Positions 52,075 through 61,757 of a DNA stretch of 64,000 bases are shown in pieces. The position numbers were made by a program, and so were the translations under genes. Source of the DNA: JADJAH01 sp964615795 (lineage in GTDB: Bacteria > Bacteroidota > Ignavibacteria > Tepidaquicellales > Tepidaquicellaceae); the NCBI GenBank assembly GCA_964615795.1, contig CAZTQR010000002.1, positions 1 through 64,000 of the forward strand, written 5' to 3'. Below the pieces are notes generated by a model. It worked only from the letters and a program-made list of their open reading frames with translations, did not search any database and was not told the DNA's origin. Positions within the stretch are counted from its first letter, which is position 1, and the number at the start of each line of letters is the position of its first letter.

Positions 52075-53364
52075 ATGAGAACAATGATCCTCGCGTTACT
52101 CTTTTCTACAGCCGGACTTAATGCCGAATCTCAGGTCCTAAGCTGGAGGCTGCTGCCAAATTCACCGGGCATAACGGGTCAGTCGAGATCTGAAGACATA
52201 TACTTCATCAATGAAAGCACCGGTTGGGTTGTGCGATACAGCGGACCGTCTTACAAGACCACAAACGGCGGAAATACATGGACAATGCAGTCATCGTCAA
52301 TTCCTGAAAGCAGAAGCGTCGGGTTCTTTGACAATCAGACCGGAATCCTTGGTTCACTCTCTTCTAATGTGCTCTATCGTTCCACAAACGGCGGATTCAG
52401 TTATTCACTTGTGACAAACCTTCCGGCACCTCAGCCAAACGGAATATGCGGTATCTCAATTGTTGACAGTCTTACTGCCTATGCATGCGGATCTTACACA
52501 GGGCCCGGAATAATCATAAAAACAACGAACAAAGGTGCAAACTGGACAAATGCATTCTATGACACTTCCAAAGCAAGGTCACTTGTTGACTGTTATTTCT
52601 GGAGCAAAGATTCAGGAATTGCAGTAGGAGGATACAATACAACCGGCAATTACTCGGTCGGAAGTGCAGTTGTGATAAAGACAACTGACGGCGGCGCAAC
52701 CTGGAGGAGGGTTCACAAGACTCAGAGGACTCAGGAGTGGTGCTGGAAGATCTCATTCATTTCACGGCAGACCGGATTTGTGAGCATTGAAAGGCAATCG
52801 GGCACGGCATACATCCTCAAAACAACCAATAACGGAGACAACTGGTCAGAGATCCAGTTCATGACATATGATGAAGAAGGAATCGGTTTCCTTAATGAAT
52901 CAACCGGATGGATAGGCGGGTGGACAGGCCCGACTTACATGACAACCAACGGCGGATCAAACTGGCAGCTTGCCGGATGGGGCATGAATCTTAACAGATT
53001 CCGTTTTCTGAGCGACACACTCGCCTATGCGGTCGGCGACAGAGTCTATAAGTTCTCAAGAGGCACGTCCGGTATATCTGAGATATCTTCTTCAATTCCC
53101 GAAAGATTTAACTTACGGCAAAACTTTCCCAACCCTTTCAACCCTTCAACATCAATCAGGTTCGATGTTTCGGAAGCCGGGAATTACCGACTTGCCGTTT
53201 ATGATACGGAAGGAAAACTTGTGAACGAACTTTTCAGCAGGCGCCTCTCGCCCGGCACATATGAGGCCGCTTTTAATGCTCACGGACTTTCGAGCGGTAT
53301 CTATTTTGCCACACTGAGCGGAGAAACTCAAAGACAGGTGATCAAGATCATACTTATGAAATGA
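52075..53364 (+). CDS. Exported YCF48-like propeller with T9SS type A sorting domain
   Basis: This 429-residue protein has a short signal peptide (MRTMILALLFSTAGLNAES). Asp-box/YCF48 strands recur (TTNGGNTWTM, STNGGFSYS, TTNKGANWTN, TTDGGATWRR, TTNNGDNWSE, TTNGGSNWQL) between about 45 and 310. The C-terminal domain has QNFPNPFNPSTSIRF, LAVYDTEGKL, GLSSGIYF and the final KIILMK. It is the first gene of a three-gene plus-strand operon: the next gene starts 21 bases after its stop. It is divergent from the cytochrome gene, with 279 bases between the two start codons. Confidence 0.88.
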   Translation: MRTMILALLFSTAGLNAESQVLSWRLLPNSPGITGQSRSEDIYFINESTGWVVRYSGPSYKTTNGGNTWTMQSSSIPESRSVGFFDNQTGILGSLSSNVLYRSTNGGFSYSLVTNLPAPQPNGICGISIVDSLTAYACGSYTGPGIIIKTTNKGANWTNAFYDTSKARSLVDCYFWSKDSGIAVGGYNTTGNYSVGSAVVIKTTDGGATWRRVHKTQRTQEWCWKISFISRQTGFVSIERQSGTAYILKTTNNGDNWSEIQFMTYDEEGIGFLNESTGWIGGWTGPTYMTTNGGSNWQLAGWGMNLNRFRFLSDTLAYAVGDRVYKFSRGTSGISEISSSIPERFNLRQNFPNPFNPSTSIRFDVSEAGNYRLAVYDTEGKLVNELFSRRLSPGTYEAAFNAHGLSSGIYFATLSGETQRQVIKIILMK

Positions 53365-53385
53365 TCAATTTAAATTGCTAAGCCG

Positions 53386-54636
53386 ATGAAGAAGCAAATT
53401 ATCTTTCTGATTGCAATGCTAGCCATCTGCAATTATGCATTATCGCAGAACTGGCAGCAGTCCCTGAACGGGAGAAATGTCTGGTCTCTTGCAAGAGATG
53501 CCGTCAACAACATTTACGCCGGGGGTCTCACCGGCTCGAACTCAAGAATATGGAGATCCACTGACGGAGGCGGAAGCTGGGATACCATTTATACAGGGAC
53601 CGGTCAGACAATGTGGGACTTTGCATTTGATCAGTCCGGAAACATATATGTTGCAAACTTCTCTGCCGGCTTGCTGAAGTCAACAGACAACGGAACAACA
53701 TTCAGCACAATTCCCGTCTCTGCATTTAACAACAAGAATCCACAGGGAGTGGAATGCGGCAGTAACGGATTTGTGTTTGTAACAACTTCAGCCGGATTCT
53801 TCAGAAGCACAAATGCCGGAGGCTCATTTACTGAGACCGCACTTACAGGGCTTAACTGTCTTCCGGTGATCGTTGACAAAGACAGCTCAAATATTGTCTT
53901 TGTGGGAGTAACATCCGCCGGCGGAACGGGAATCGGCTTTTACAGGTCAACTGACAACGGCGCAACTTTCAGCAGTAACCTGAATCCGGGGAAGAACGGA
54001 TACAACATTGCACAATCTATATCGGGCGCAGTCTATATGATAACGACCACTTCTCCCTACAATTTCGACAGGTCAACAGACAAGGGACTGACTTGGACAA
54101 CTCTTGGCAACACAAGTTCCGGACAGCGTGGAGTTGCCGTCGGTTACGGTTCCGACATTTACACATCAGGAAACGGCGGAGTGTTCAAATCATCCAACGG
54201 CGGTTCCAATTTTTCAAATTACAATCTTGCAATCACCACAACACCAATCTTATATGCGGAGTACAATGCAACGGCAAGACTCTTTGCCGGTGCAAGCGGT
54301 TCTGCGAACGGCGGGGTTTGGATGCTTACGAAACAGCTCACCAATCTGGGCGGCACGCCGGTCAGCATACCGGGGAAGGTCACACTTGAACAGAATTATC
54401 CGAATCCGTTCAATCCATCAACGGTAATCAAATTCGAACTGCCCGACAGAAGCAATTGTAATCTCAGGATTTTCGATACAAGCGGAAAGCTGATCTCCGA
54501 AATTGTGAACGACATTCTCAATGGCGGAGATTATGAATATGTATTTCGGGCTGATGATCTGCCGGCAGGCATATACTTCTATGAGCTTCGCACCGACGCA
54601 TTTTCTCAAACAAGAAAAATGGTAATACTGAAATGA
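53386..54636 (+). CDS. Exported Asp-box propeller with T9SS type A sorting domain
   Basis: This 416-residue protein has a signal peptide (1-20, ending YALSQ). Repeats such as STDGGGSWDT, STDNGTTFST, STNAGGSFTE, STDNGATFSS and SSNGGSNFSN mark a sialidase-fold or YCF48-like propeller without an active site I can identify. The T9SS domain has QNYPNPFNPSTVIKF, LRIFDTSGKL, LPAGIYFYEL and the final KMVILK. Its stop codon overlaps the start of the outer-membrane barrel gene (ATGA), so the two products are made together and may interact at the outer membrane. Confidence 0.88.
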   Translation: MKKQIIFLIAMLAICNYALSQNWQQSLNGRNVWSLARDAVNNIYAGGLTGSNSRIWRSTDGGGSWDTIYTGTGQTMWDFAFDQSGNIYVANFSAGLLKSTDNGTTFSTIPVSAFNNKNPQGVECGSNGFVFVTTSAGFFRSTNAGGSFTETALTGLNCLPVIVDKDSSNIVFVGVTSAGGTGIGFYRSTDNGATFSSNLNPGKNGYNIAQSISGAVYMITTTSPYNFDRSTDKGLTWTTLGNTSSGQRGVAVGYGSDIYTSGNGGVFKSSNGGSNFSNYNLAITTTPILYAEYNATARLFAGASGSANGGVWMLTKQLTNLGGTPVSIPGKVTLEQNYPNPFNPSTVIKFELPDRSNCNLRIFDTSGKLISEIVNDILNGGDYEYVFRADDLPAGIYFYELRTDAFSQTRKMVILK

Positions 54637-55448
54637 ATGCGATCATACTGAGATCAGCAAAGTATGTAGTTGCTTTCGGCCTGATTTCAATTGCCGCTTT
54701 CTTTGCTACGGCAGAGGCTCAATGGGAGCATGAAGAAGGAGCAACAACATATTTCGGGATCGGTACGTCAGTATCGAGCTACTTCGGAGGATATTTCGGA
54801 CAGGCGTATCAGTTGCGCGTGTTCAGCTCAAGCTATGATGATTATTATGACTATTACGGCTCATATTACTACAGTGATTACTATGATTATAATTACACAC
54901 TCTGGTCTCCGATACAGTTTGACCTGACTGCAGGTTTTTTTATTAATGACTTTATGGCAATCGAAACCGAAGCATCCTTTCTTTACCACCTGAATGGCAG
55001 GGTTGATCCGCAGTTCAAATCAGGAAGCATTGGAGAACAGGATTATCTTGACAGGAATGATTACGCAATGCTTTACGCGGTTCCTATCGCGGTAAGCCTT
55101 AAGCTCTTTACCGGCGGTTCGGATTATTCCGCCTATATAAAAGGAGGGCCCGCAATGCAATACACCGATGAGCAGTATGACAGGATAAGGGAATTTTACG
55201 GATACAACGGGATCTATGAATATTCTTACAATGCCTACCTCGGTACTGTGGCAAAATCAGAGTGGTTACACGGATTCAGATTTGGATTTGGCATGCAGTA
55301 CAATCTTGGGGATTATATGGGAGGATACACAGAGTTTCAGTACAGCTACTTCAACATCAACCCGAATAACGCAACTGCGCTTGCGCTTGACAAGGCTCCT
55401 GAGGCACAACTATTTTCACTTAAGACGTCAGTTTACTTTCAATTCTGA
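54633..55448 (+). CDS. Outer-membrane beta-barrel protein with tyrosine-rich loop
   Basis: This 271-residue protein has a signal peptide ending ATAEAQ (about 1-30). Alternating amphipathic strands and a final SLKTSVYFQF, which ends in an aromatic residue as barrel proteins do, suggest an eight- to ten-stranded outer-membrane barrel of the OmpW/OprF-like porin type. Residues 68-88 hold 12 tyrosines among 21 residues with Asp, Gly and Ser, presumably an extracellular loop. It overlaps the preceding T9SS-exported propeller gene by 4 bases. I do not recognise a more specific family. Confidence 0.75.
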   Translation: MNAIILRSAKYVVAFGLISIAAFFATAEAQWEHEEGATTYFGIGTSVSSYFGGYFGQAYQLRVFSSSYDDYYDYYGSYYYSDYYDYNYTLWSPIQFDLTAGFFINDFMAIETEASFLYHLNGRVDPQFKSGSIGEQDYLDRNDYAMLYAVPIAVSLKLFTGGSDYSAYIKGGPAMQYTDEQYDRIREFYGYNGIYEYSYNAYLGTVAKSEWLHGFRFGFGMQYNLGDYMGGYTEFQYSYFNINPNNATALALDKAPEAQLFSLKTSVYFQF

Positions 55449-55640
55449 TGAAGAGCGTAATAGGATTGTCAAATGTAAACAGCAACCCGATCTCATTATT
55501 ATAAGGCTGGCATGTTTTGGTCAATTCATTCCAAGATGAATACAAAGAATTCAATTTCTTTTTATTGGAAAATATTCAAAGTTGAGAACTTTCTGAAACT
55601 CTTGAGGATCAATGCTGGCAAACAAACTCTGCGTTAAACT

Positions 55641-56822
55641 ATGATCATACATATGCCAGGCTGTAAATCGGGCATGATGGTTACACTGATGCTGTTATTG
55701 ATTGCAATGTGTACCGTCATGTATTCCGGATGCGGGAAGGAAGAATTGAAAGCTCCGCCGCAGTCACCTGAGGTGAAGGTGTTGAAGGCCGAATCAAAGG
55801 ACATCCCTGTGGTGAATGAATGGGTTGGGGAAGCGCTCGGCGCGGAAGATATTGAGCTCAGGGCACGAGTGGACGGTTACATACAGGGCATTTACTTCAC
55901 GGAAGGTTCACAGGTTTCCGAAGGCACGCTACTGTACACAATTGACACCAAGGAGCTTGAGCAGAAGGTCATAGAGGCAAAGGGCAAGCTCAAAGAAGCT
56001 GAAACCATGCTTGTAAAAGCTGAAAATGACGTTAAGAGATTCAAGCCGCTTGCCGAAGCCGGCGCAGTAAGCGCTCAGAGATATGAAACTGCCGTTGCAT
56101 TGTATGAAGCGCAAAAGGGAATTGTTGAAGCGGCGCAGGCAGGTTTGAGACTTGCTGAGATCAACTTCGGATATTCCAGAGTGACTGCGCCTATTTCCGG
56201 GCTGATTGGCATCACGCAGTTCAAGGTGGGAGACTATGTGACCAAGACCCCGGGTTCACTTCTTAATACGATCTCTAACATAAATCCGATCAGAGTAAGA
56301 TTCTCCGTAAGCGAGCAGGAGTTTCTTGCCTTCAGAAAAAATGCTCTTGAGGAAAGAACCAAAGGGAACAGAGTAACTATGAATGCAGAAGTTGAAATGA
56401 TACTTTCGGACGGCTCTTTGTATCCATACACAGGCAAAGTGAATGTAGCCAACAGGCAGATAGATCCTTCAACCGGAACGCTGATGCTTGAGGCCACTTT
56501 CCCGAATCCGGATCAGCTCTTGAGGCCGGGACAGTATTCAAAGATCCGCTGGGTCACGAAAGTACTCACTAGTGCGGTTGTTATCCCGACTCGTGCCATA
56601 ACTGAGTTACAGGGTCAGTTCCGCGTGTTTGTGATCGGTCAGGACAATAAGGCACAGATAAGGACAATCACCAAAGGGCAGCAGTTCGGACCTTACACAG
56701 TAATTACCTCAGGACTGAGCCAGGGAGAGAGTGTAGTAGTTGAAGGGATTCAGAAAGTAAGGCCGGATATGACCGTTTCACCATCAGAGTACATCCCTCC
56801 AAAAGACACCGTCTCCCCTTAA
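55641..56822 (+). CDS. RND efflux periplasmic adaptor lipoprotein (HlyD/AcrA family)
   Basis: This is a 393-residue membrane fusion protein. A hydrophobic N-terminal helix ends at a lipobox-like SGC. A half lipoyl motif follows (LRARVDGYIQGIYFTEGSQVSEGTLLYTID), then a coiled-coil hairpin (about 105-175), the second lipoyl half (GYSRVTAPISGLIG) and the beta-barrel and membrane-proximal domains. It should bridge the pump and the outer-membrane factor encoded next. The pump gene begins 8 bases after its stop. ATG at 55674 or 55677 are alternative starts. Confidence 0.92.
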   Translation: MIIHMPGCKSGMMVTLMLLLIAMCTVMYSGCGKEELKAPPQSPEVKVLKAESKDIPVVNEWVGEALGAEDIELRARVDGYIQGIYFTEGSQVSEGTLLYTIDTKELEQKVIEAKGKLKEAETMLVKAENDVKRFKPLAEAGAVSAQRYETAVALYEAQKGIVEAAQAGLRLAEINFGYSRVTAPISGLIGITQFKVGDYVTKTPGSLLNTISNINPIRVRFSVSEQEFLAFRKNALEERTKGNRVTMNAEVEMILSDGSLYPYTGKVNVANRQIDPSTGTLMLEATFPNPDQLLRPGQYSKIRWVTKVLTSAVVIPTRAITELQGQFRVFVIGQDNKAQIRTITKGQQFGPYTVITSGLSQGESVVVEGIQKVRPDMTVSPSEYIPPKDTVSP

Positions 56823-56830
56823 ACTGACAC

Positions 56831-59800
56831 ATGGCAAAATTCTTCGTCAACAGGCCGATAGTTGCGATGGTGCTTTCGATCATTTTAGTGATCCTTGGCG
56901 CTGTAACTATGTCGGGTCTGCCCATTGCACAGTTTCCAGACATAGTGCCTCCCGTAATCAGCGTTTCGACCACTTACTACGGCGCATCGGCAATTGACGT
57001 GGAACAATCAGTTGCCACTCCCATAGAACAGAACGTGAACGGTGTCGAGAATATGATCTATATGAAGTCCATCAATGCGAACGACGGCACGATGACTTTG
57101 CAGGTGTCATTTGAAGTGGGGTCAGATCTTGACATATCAAATGTGCTTACTCAGAACAGAGTCTCGCAGGCAACGCCAAGCCTTCCCGTGAATGTGAAGA
57201 ATGAAGGTGTGAAGATCAAGAAATCGCTTGTGTTTCCATTGCTGATAGTTTGCCTGAAAGGCAAAGGGAACAGTTCATTCGACAACAATTTCCTTTCCAA
57301 CTATGCATTCATAAACATAAATGATCAGCTGAGCAGGATAAAGGGTGTCGGTGATGTGAAGATCATGGGTGGAAGCGATTATTCCATGAGGATCTGGCTG
57401 AAGCCGGATATGCTTGGAAAGCTCGGGCTGACTGTCAACGACATTTCGAAGGCAATAAGCGATCAGAATATAATAAGTCCTGCCGGGCAGATAGGTGCTC
57501 CGCCAGCGCCACCCGGTACCGATTTCACATACACTGTAAAAACGAAGGGAAGGCTTCTCAATGAGGAGGAGTTTGAAAACATTGTTGTAAGAACCAATCC
57601 GGACGGTTCACAGCTCAAGCTCGGGCAGGTAGCGCGCATAGAACTCGGATCCCTGCTTTACAACATGAAGGGCAACAACAACAGCTCACCTTCCGCCGTA
57701 ATACTTGTATATCAGCAGCCCGGTTCAAATGCTCTTGAAGTAGCTGACAAGATCAAGGAGACGATGCATGAACTGTCAAAGAATTTTCCGGAGGGAATGG
57801 AATATGCCGTAACTCTTGACACGACGCTTCCGGTGGAAGAAGGTATAAATGAGATCCTGCACACCCTGATTGAAGCGGTCATACTCGTTATACTTGTTGT
57901 ATTCATATTTCTTCAGAACTGGAGAGCAACACTCATACCTCTTATTACAGTGCCTGTTTCGCTCATTGCGACGTTCATGGTATTTCCCTTGCTGGGATTC
58001 ACTATCAACACTCTGTCTTTGCTTGGGATGGTGCTTGCGATCGGCATTGTTGTGGATGATGCAATTGTAGTCGTGGAAGCTGTGATGCATCACATAGAGC
58101 ACGGGCTTTCGCCAAAGGAAGCTACGCTCAAAGCGATGGAAGAAGTTTCGGGCCCGGTCATAGCCATTGCGCTCATACTCAGCGCCGTCTTTATTCCTGT
58201 AGCATTCCTTGGGGGAATTACGGGCAGTCTGTTCCAGCAGTTTGCAGTGACAATAGCTGTATCAGTGATATTCTCTGCACTAAATGCGCTGACGCTCAGC
58301 CCGGCATTATCTGCAATGCTGTTAAAGCCAAAGGGTGAAAAGAAATCTCCGTTGGAGAAATTCTACAGATGGTTCAACAAGCACTTCGACAGGTTTACCA
58401 ATGGTTATGTGAACTTCACATCAATGTTTGTGAAGAAGTCTTTCAGAAGCCTGCTGATCATCGGAATAATCATTGTACTTCTTGTTATGCTGTTCGGAGT
58501 TGTTCCCGGAGGCTTTGTTCCGGAAGAGGACAACGGCTATTTCATGGTTCATCTGCAGCTGCCCGATGCCTCATCATTACAAAGGACAGAAGAAGTTTGC
58601 GCCAAGATTGACAAAATCATCTCGGGTTACACTGCGATAGACAACTACACCACAGTTGCCGGATACAATCTGCTGTCAAGCGTGTCAGTTCCAAATGCGG
58701 CGGCATTTTTCATTTCAATGAAGCCATGGTCAGACAGACAGGAAGAAGGACAGAGTTCATTTGACGTGATCAAAAGTCTGAATAAGGAACTTGGATCTGC
58801 AATACCTGAGGGAATTGTCTATGTATTCGGGCCGCCCGCCATTCAGGGGCTCGGTACCGGGTCAGGTTTTACAATGATGTTTCAGGACAAGAGCGGAAAC
58901 TCCCCTACCGATCTGGCAATGCAGGTACAGAACTTCATGGCTGAAGCAAGAAAGCGCCCGGAGATCGGGAGCATAGCGACCTTTTACAGGGCAAGTGTTC
59001 CTCAGGTGAATGCTGAGATTGATTACGACAAAGTGCTGAAACTCGGGCTTGACATAAATGAAGTCAACAAGACTATCGGAACAATGCTTGGCTCAAGCTA
59101 TGTAAATGACTTCAACAGGTTCGGCCGCATATACAAAGTCTTTCTTTCGGCAGAAGGAGAATACAGGGACGAAGAGAAAGATGTGGAGCAGTTCTTTGTG
59201 AGGAACAACAAAGGTGAAATGGTCCCGCTTTCAACACTTGTAAGATTATCCAGAACAACCGGGCCGGACTTTACCAACAGGTTCAACCTTTACAGAACTG
59301 CAGAACTCACAGGAAATCCTGCTCCGGGTTACAGCTCAGGACAGGCACTGAACGCACTGAAGGAAGTTGCAGCTCAGGTCATTCCGGCAGGATGGGGATA
59401 TGACTGGGCAAACATGTCCTACCAGGAGGAGAAAGCAGCAGGACAAGGAGCTGTTGTTTTTGTCTTCGCGCTCATACTTGTTTTTCTGATCCTTGCCGCA
59501 CAGTATGAGAGCTGGTCACTGCCTTTCAGTGTTCTGCTTGGAACACCTTTTGCCATATTCGGCGCAATGCTCGGCCTGTGGCTGGCGAGATTTTCCAGCA
59601 CTAACTATGTAGTTGATATTTACGCGCAGATCGGATTTGTGACACTTATCGGGCTTGCGGCCAAGAATGCAATTCTGATTGTTGAATTTGCAAAGGCAAA
59701 CAAAGAAGGCGGCATGCCATTGATGGAATCTGCCCTGAATGCGGCCCGGCTCAGGCTGCGCCCCATACTCATGACCTCTTTTGCTTTCATTCTTGGTGTT

Positions 59801-60013
59801 ATTCCTCTGGTAACTGCGAGCGGAGCCGGAGCAGAAGCAAGAAGGATAATGGGCATGTCTGTATTTTCCGGACTGCTTGTTGCAACGATACTTGGCGTCA
59901 TCCTGATTCCGCCGTTGTTTGTATTCGTTGAAAAGTATGTTGCCAGAAGCAAAGACGAGAACCCGGCATACAAACTACCGCGTACAGATGACAGTGCCAA
60001 CAATGAACACTGA
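56831..60013 (+). CDS. RND multidrug efflux pump (HAE1/AcrB family)
   Basis: This 1060-residue inner-membrane proton antiporter has twelve transmembrane helices and two large periplasmic loops, the normal length for AcrB relatives. The proton relay residues are present: D409 and D410 in GIVVDDAIVVVEAV (helix 4) and K945 in LAAKNAILIVEF (helix 10). The N-terminus MAKFFVNRPIVAMVLS is typical of the HAE1 group. Drug-type or hydrophobic substrates are expected but cannot be specified. It lies between the adaptor gene and the outer-membrane factor gene, overlapping the latter by 11 bases. Confidence 0.96.
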   Translation: MAKFFVNRPIVAMVLSIILVILGAVTMSGLPIAQFPDIVPPVISVSTTYYGASAIDVEQSVATPIEQNVNGVENMIYMKSINANDGTMTLQVSFEVGSDLDISNVLTQNRVSQATPSLPVNVKNEGVKIKKSLVFPLLIVCLKGKGNSSFDNNFLSNYAFININDQLSRIKGVGDVKIMGGSDYSMRIWLKPDMLGKLGLTVNDISKAISDQNIISPAGQIGAPPAPPGTDFTYTVKTKGRLLNEEEFENIVVRTNPDGSQLKLGQVARIELGSLLYNMKGNNNSSPSAVILVYQQPGSNALEVADKIKETMHELSKNFPEGMEYAVTLDTTLPVEEGINEILHTLIEAVILVILVVFIFLQNWRATLIPLITVPVSLIATFMVFPLLGFTINTLSLLGMVLAIGIVVDDAIVVVEAVMHHIEHGLSPKEATLKAMEEVSGPVIAIALILSAVFIPVAFLGGITGSLFQQFAVTIAVSVIFSALNALTLSPALSAMLLKPKGEKKSPLEKFYRWFNKHFDRFTNGYVNFTSMFVKKSFRSLLIIGIIIVLLVMLFGVVPGGFVPEEDNGYFMVHLQLPDASSLQRTEEVCAKIDKIISGYTAIDNYTTVAGYNLLSSVSVPNAAAFFISMKPWSDRQEEGQSSFDVIKSLNKELGSAIPEGIVYVFGPPAIQGLGTGSGFTMMFQDKSGNSPTDLAMQVQNFMAEARKRPEIGSIATFYRASVPQVNAEIDYDKVLKLGLDINEVNKTIGTMLGSSYVNDFNRFGRIYKVFLSAEGEYRDEEKDVEQFFVRNNKGEMVPLSTLVRLSRTTGPDFTNRFNLYRTAELTGNPAPGYSSGQALNALKEVAAQVIPAGWGYDWANMSYQEEKAAGQGAVVFVFALILVFLILAAQYESWSLPFSVLLGTPFAIFGAMLGLWLARFSSTNYVVDIYAQIGFVTLIGLAAKNAILIVEFAKANKEGGMPLMESALNAARLRLRPILMTSFAFILGVIPLVTASGAGAEARRIMGMSVFSGLLVATILGVILIPPLFVFVEKYVARSKDENPAYKLPRTDDSANNEH

Positions 60014-61490
60014 CTTGAAGAAATATCTGATCTTATTGCCGCTGCTTATGATCTGGGGCTGTTCTGCAGTCGGCCCTGATTATGAAAGGCCGCAAACCGA
60101 TACACCTAAGGAATGGAGGACAAAAGATACTTCGATTTACCTCGACAGCAACGACAGGAAGGCAGCCGATTCAGATTGGTGGAGAATGTTCGGAGATACA
60201 GTGCTCACCGGCCTGATTGAAACCGGCCTCAGAGAAAATGCAGACATCAAATTAGCTGCCGCAAGAGTTGAGGAGTATCTTGCCTATTACGGTATCTCAC
60301 GTTCAGCATTTTATCCGGAGATCAATGCCGGAGTAAGATCAAGCTACGGAAAATTGCCGTCTACAGAAAATCCACAGCAAGACAAATCATCAAGAAGGGC
60401 AGTATTCAGAGTTGAAATTTCTGCCGACTGGGAGCTTGACCTTTGGGGAAGGATACAGAGGCTGAACGAATCCGCAAGAGCAGAAGTACTCGCTTCCGAA
60501 GAGTCGCGGCAGGGAATGGTACTGTTGATCGCTTCCAGAATAGCGATCTCATACATTGAACTTCTCACACTGAGGCAGCAGCTGGAGATCTCAAAGCAAA
60601 CGGTTGCAAGCCGTGAAAACGCGAGAAGACTTTTTGCACTGAGGTATGAGAAGGGAGAGATTTCGCTGATCGAGGTCAATCAGCTGGAATCAGATTACTG
60701 GAATGTCAAATCACAGGTACCGTATTACGAACAGCTCATAACACAGGCAGAGAACAACATTAGAGTTCTGGTCGGCAGGAATCCCGGTATGCTGAACCGC
60801 GACAAGTCGCTTGACAGCCTTAATTCTCCCGTGATTCCTACCGGACTTCCATCCACTCTGCTTGAAAGAAGGCCTGACATCAGAGGAGCTGAGCAGGTTC
60901 TCATATCAGCAAATGCAAACATCGGTGCAGTAAAGGCCGAGTATTATCCGCGCATTGCTTTGAATGGAACAATGGGCCTGTCAAGTTCGGATCTGACTGC
61001 AATACTGGATCCGGCTTCTCAGCTATGGAATGTCGGCGCTAATTTGCTTGCGCCGTTATTCAATGCAGGAAGAACAAGCAGCAGAGTTGAAGTGGCCGAG
61101 GCAGTCCGTAAGCAGGCTCTCATAAATTACACTAACACAGTGCGCAGTGCGTTCAGGGATGTTGACAATTCACTTGCAGCATACAGAGGAGTGAGAGAGC
61201 AGTTGGAATATGTAGGCAACAGAGTGGATGCTCTAGCAGTGTACACCGATCTTGCCCGGATGAATTTTGACGAAGGGGTCAACTCATATCTGGAGGTTCT
61301 GGATGCTGAACGATCGCTCTTTGATGCTCAGATCTTTTATGCAAGCGTAAAGGGAGAACTTCTGAAGAGCATCATAAGCATATACAGTTCATTGGCGGGA
61401 GGATGGGTTACAGATGCTTCTGTGAAATCCGTACAGCCCGATGGCAAAGGTGAGGTAGAGGAGATAAAGATGGAAGAACAGGAAAAGTAG
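60003..61490 (+). CDS. Outer-membrane efflux lipoprotein (OprM/NodT family)
   Basis: This 495-residue protein is read from ATG at 60003; the frame is open to 59919 inside the pump gene, but this start gives a lipoprotein signal ending IWGC followed by SAVGPDYERP, the classical start of NodT/OprM proteins. Two OEP repeats with long helices (about 75-275 and 285-470) form the TolC-type channel. It completes the tripartite RND system. Transcription probably ends before the palindrome array that follows. No regulator gene accompanies the operon. Confidence 0.94.
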   Translation: MNTDLKKYLILLPLLMIWGCSAVGPDYERPQTDTPKEWRTKDTSIYLDSNDRKAADSDWWRMFGDTVLTGLIETGLRENADIKLAAARVEEYLAYYGISRSAFYPEINAGVRSSYGKLPSTENPQQDKSSRRAVFRVEISADWELDLWGRIQRLNESARAEVLASEESRQGMVLLIASRIAISYIELLTLRQQLEISKQTVASRENARRLFALRYEKGEISLIEVNQLESDYWNVKSQVPYYEQLITQAENNIRVLVGRNPGMLNRDKSLDSLNSPVIPTGLPSTLLERRPDIRGAEQVLISANANIGAVKAEYYPRIALNGTMGLSSSDLTAILDPASQLWNVGANLLAPLFNAGRTSSRVEVAEAVRKQALINYTNTVRSAFRDVDNSLAAYRGVREQLEYVGNRVDALAVYTDLARMNFDEGVNSYLEVLDAERSLFDAQIFYASVKGELLKSIISIYSSLAGGWVTDASVKSVQPDGKGEVEEIKMEEQEK

Positions 61491-61548
61491 TAAGCACAGG
61501 ATACAACAGGAAGGAAGTATCATGAATTGTAATTCGCAGCGGGTTTAG

Positions 61549-61663
61549 CGGGGCTTCGCCCCGAAGGGGCAATCTTACACCGGCATAGCATTCGGGGCTT
61601 CGCCCCGCTCTCCAGACCCACGGGGCTTCGCCCCTCACTCCAAACCCACGGGGCTTCGCCCCG
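61549..61663. repeat. Array of four GC-rich palindromes, three in 28-base tandem
   Basis: The 15-base palindrome CGGGGCTTCGCCCCG occurs at 61549-61563, 61593-61607, 61621-61635 (last base T) and 61649-61663. The last three are spaced exactly 28 bases apart with similar spacers (CTCCAGACCCA, CTCCAAACCCA). Each copy folds into a very stable hairpin with a TTC tip. It could be a REP-like element, a transcription terminator cluster after the efflux operon, or a spreading intergenic repeat. Short open frames across it encode repetitive GEAPWVW-like peptides and are not genes. Confidence 0.85.
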
Positions 61664-61757
61664 TCTCCAAGTTCTAAATTGATTTAGTCTCAACTTTCGG
61701 ATAACTTCCCTCAACCCAATTCACCCGGTCTATTCACTAATCTCAAACACCAATGAA

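Noticed and set aside
59919..60002. Upstream start for the outer-membrane efflux gene inside the pump gene
   Set aside because: It would add 28 residues before a clean lipoprotein signal peptide. ATG at 60003 fits the family and gives an ordinary 11-base overlap.
61549..61663. Possible CRISPR array
   Set aside because: The repeat is a 15-base palindrome, the spacers are only 13 bases and similar to each other, there are only four copies, and no cas gene is present.
61408..61714. Short minus-strand frames with repeated GEAPWVW-like peptides
   Set aside because: They arise from translating the palindromic repeat array and overlap the end of the efflux gene. There is no start signal or domain.
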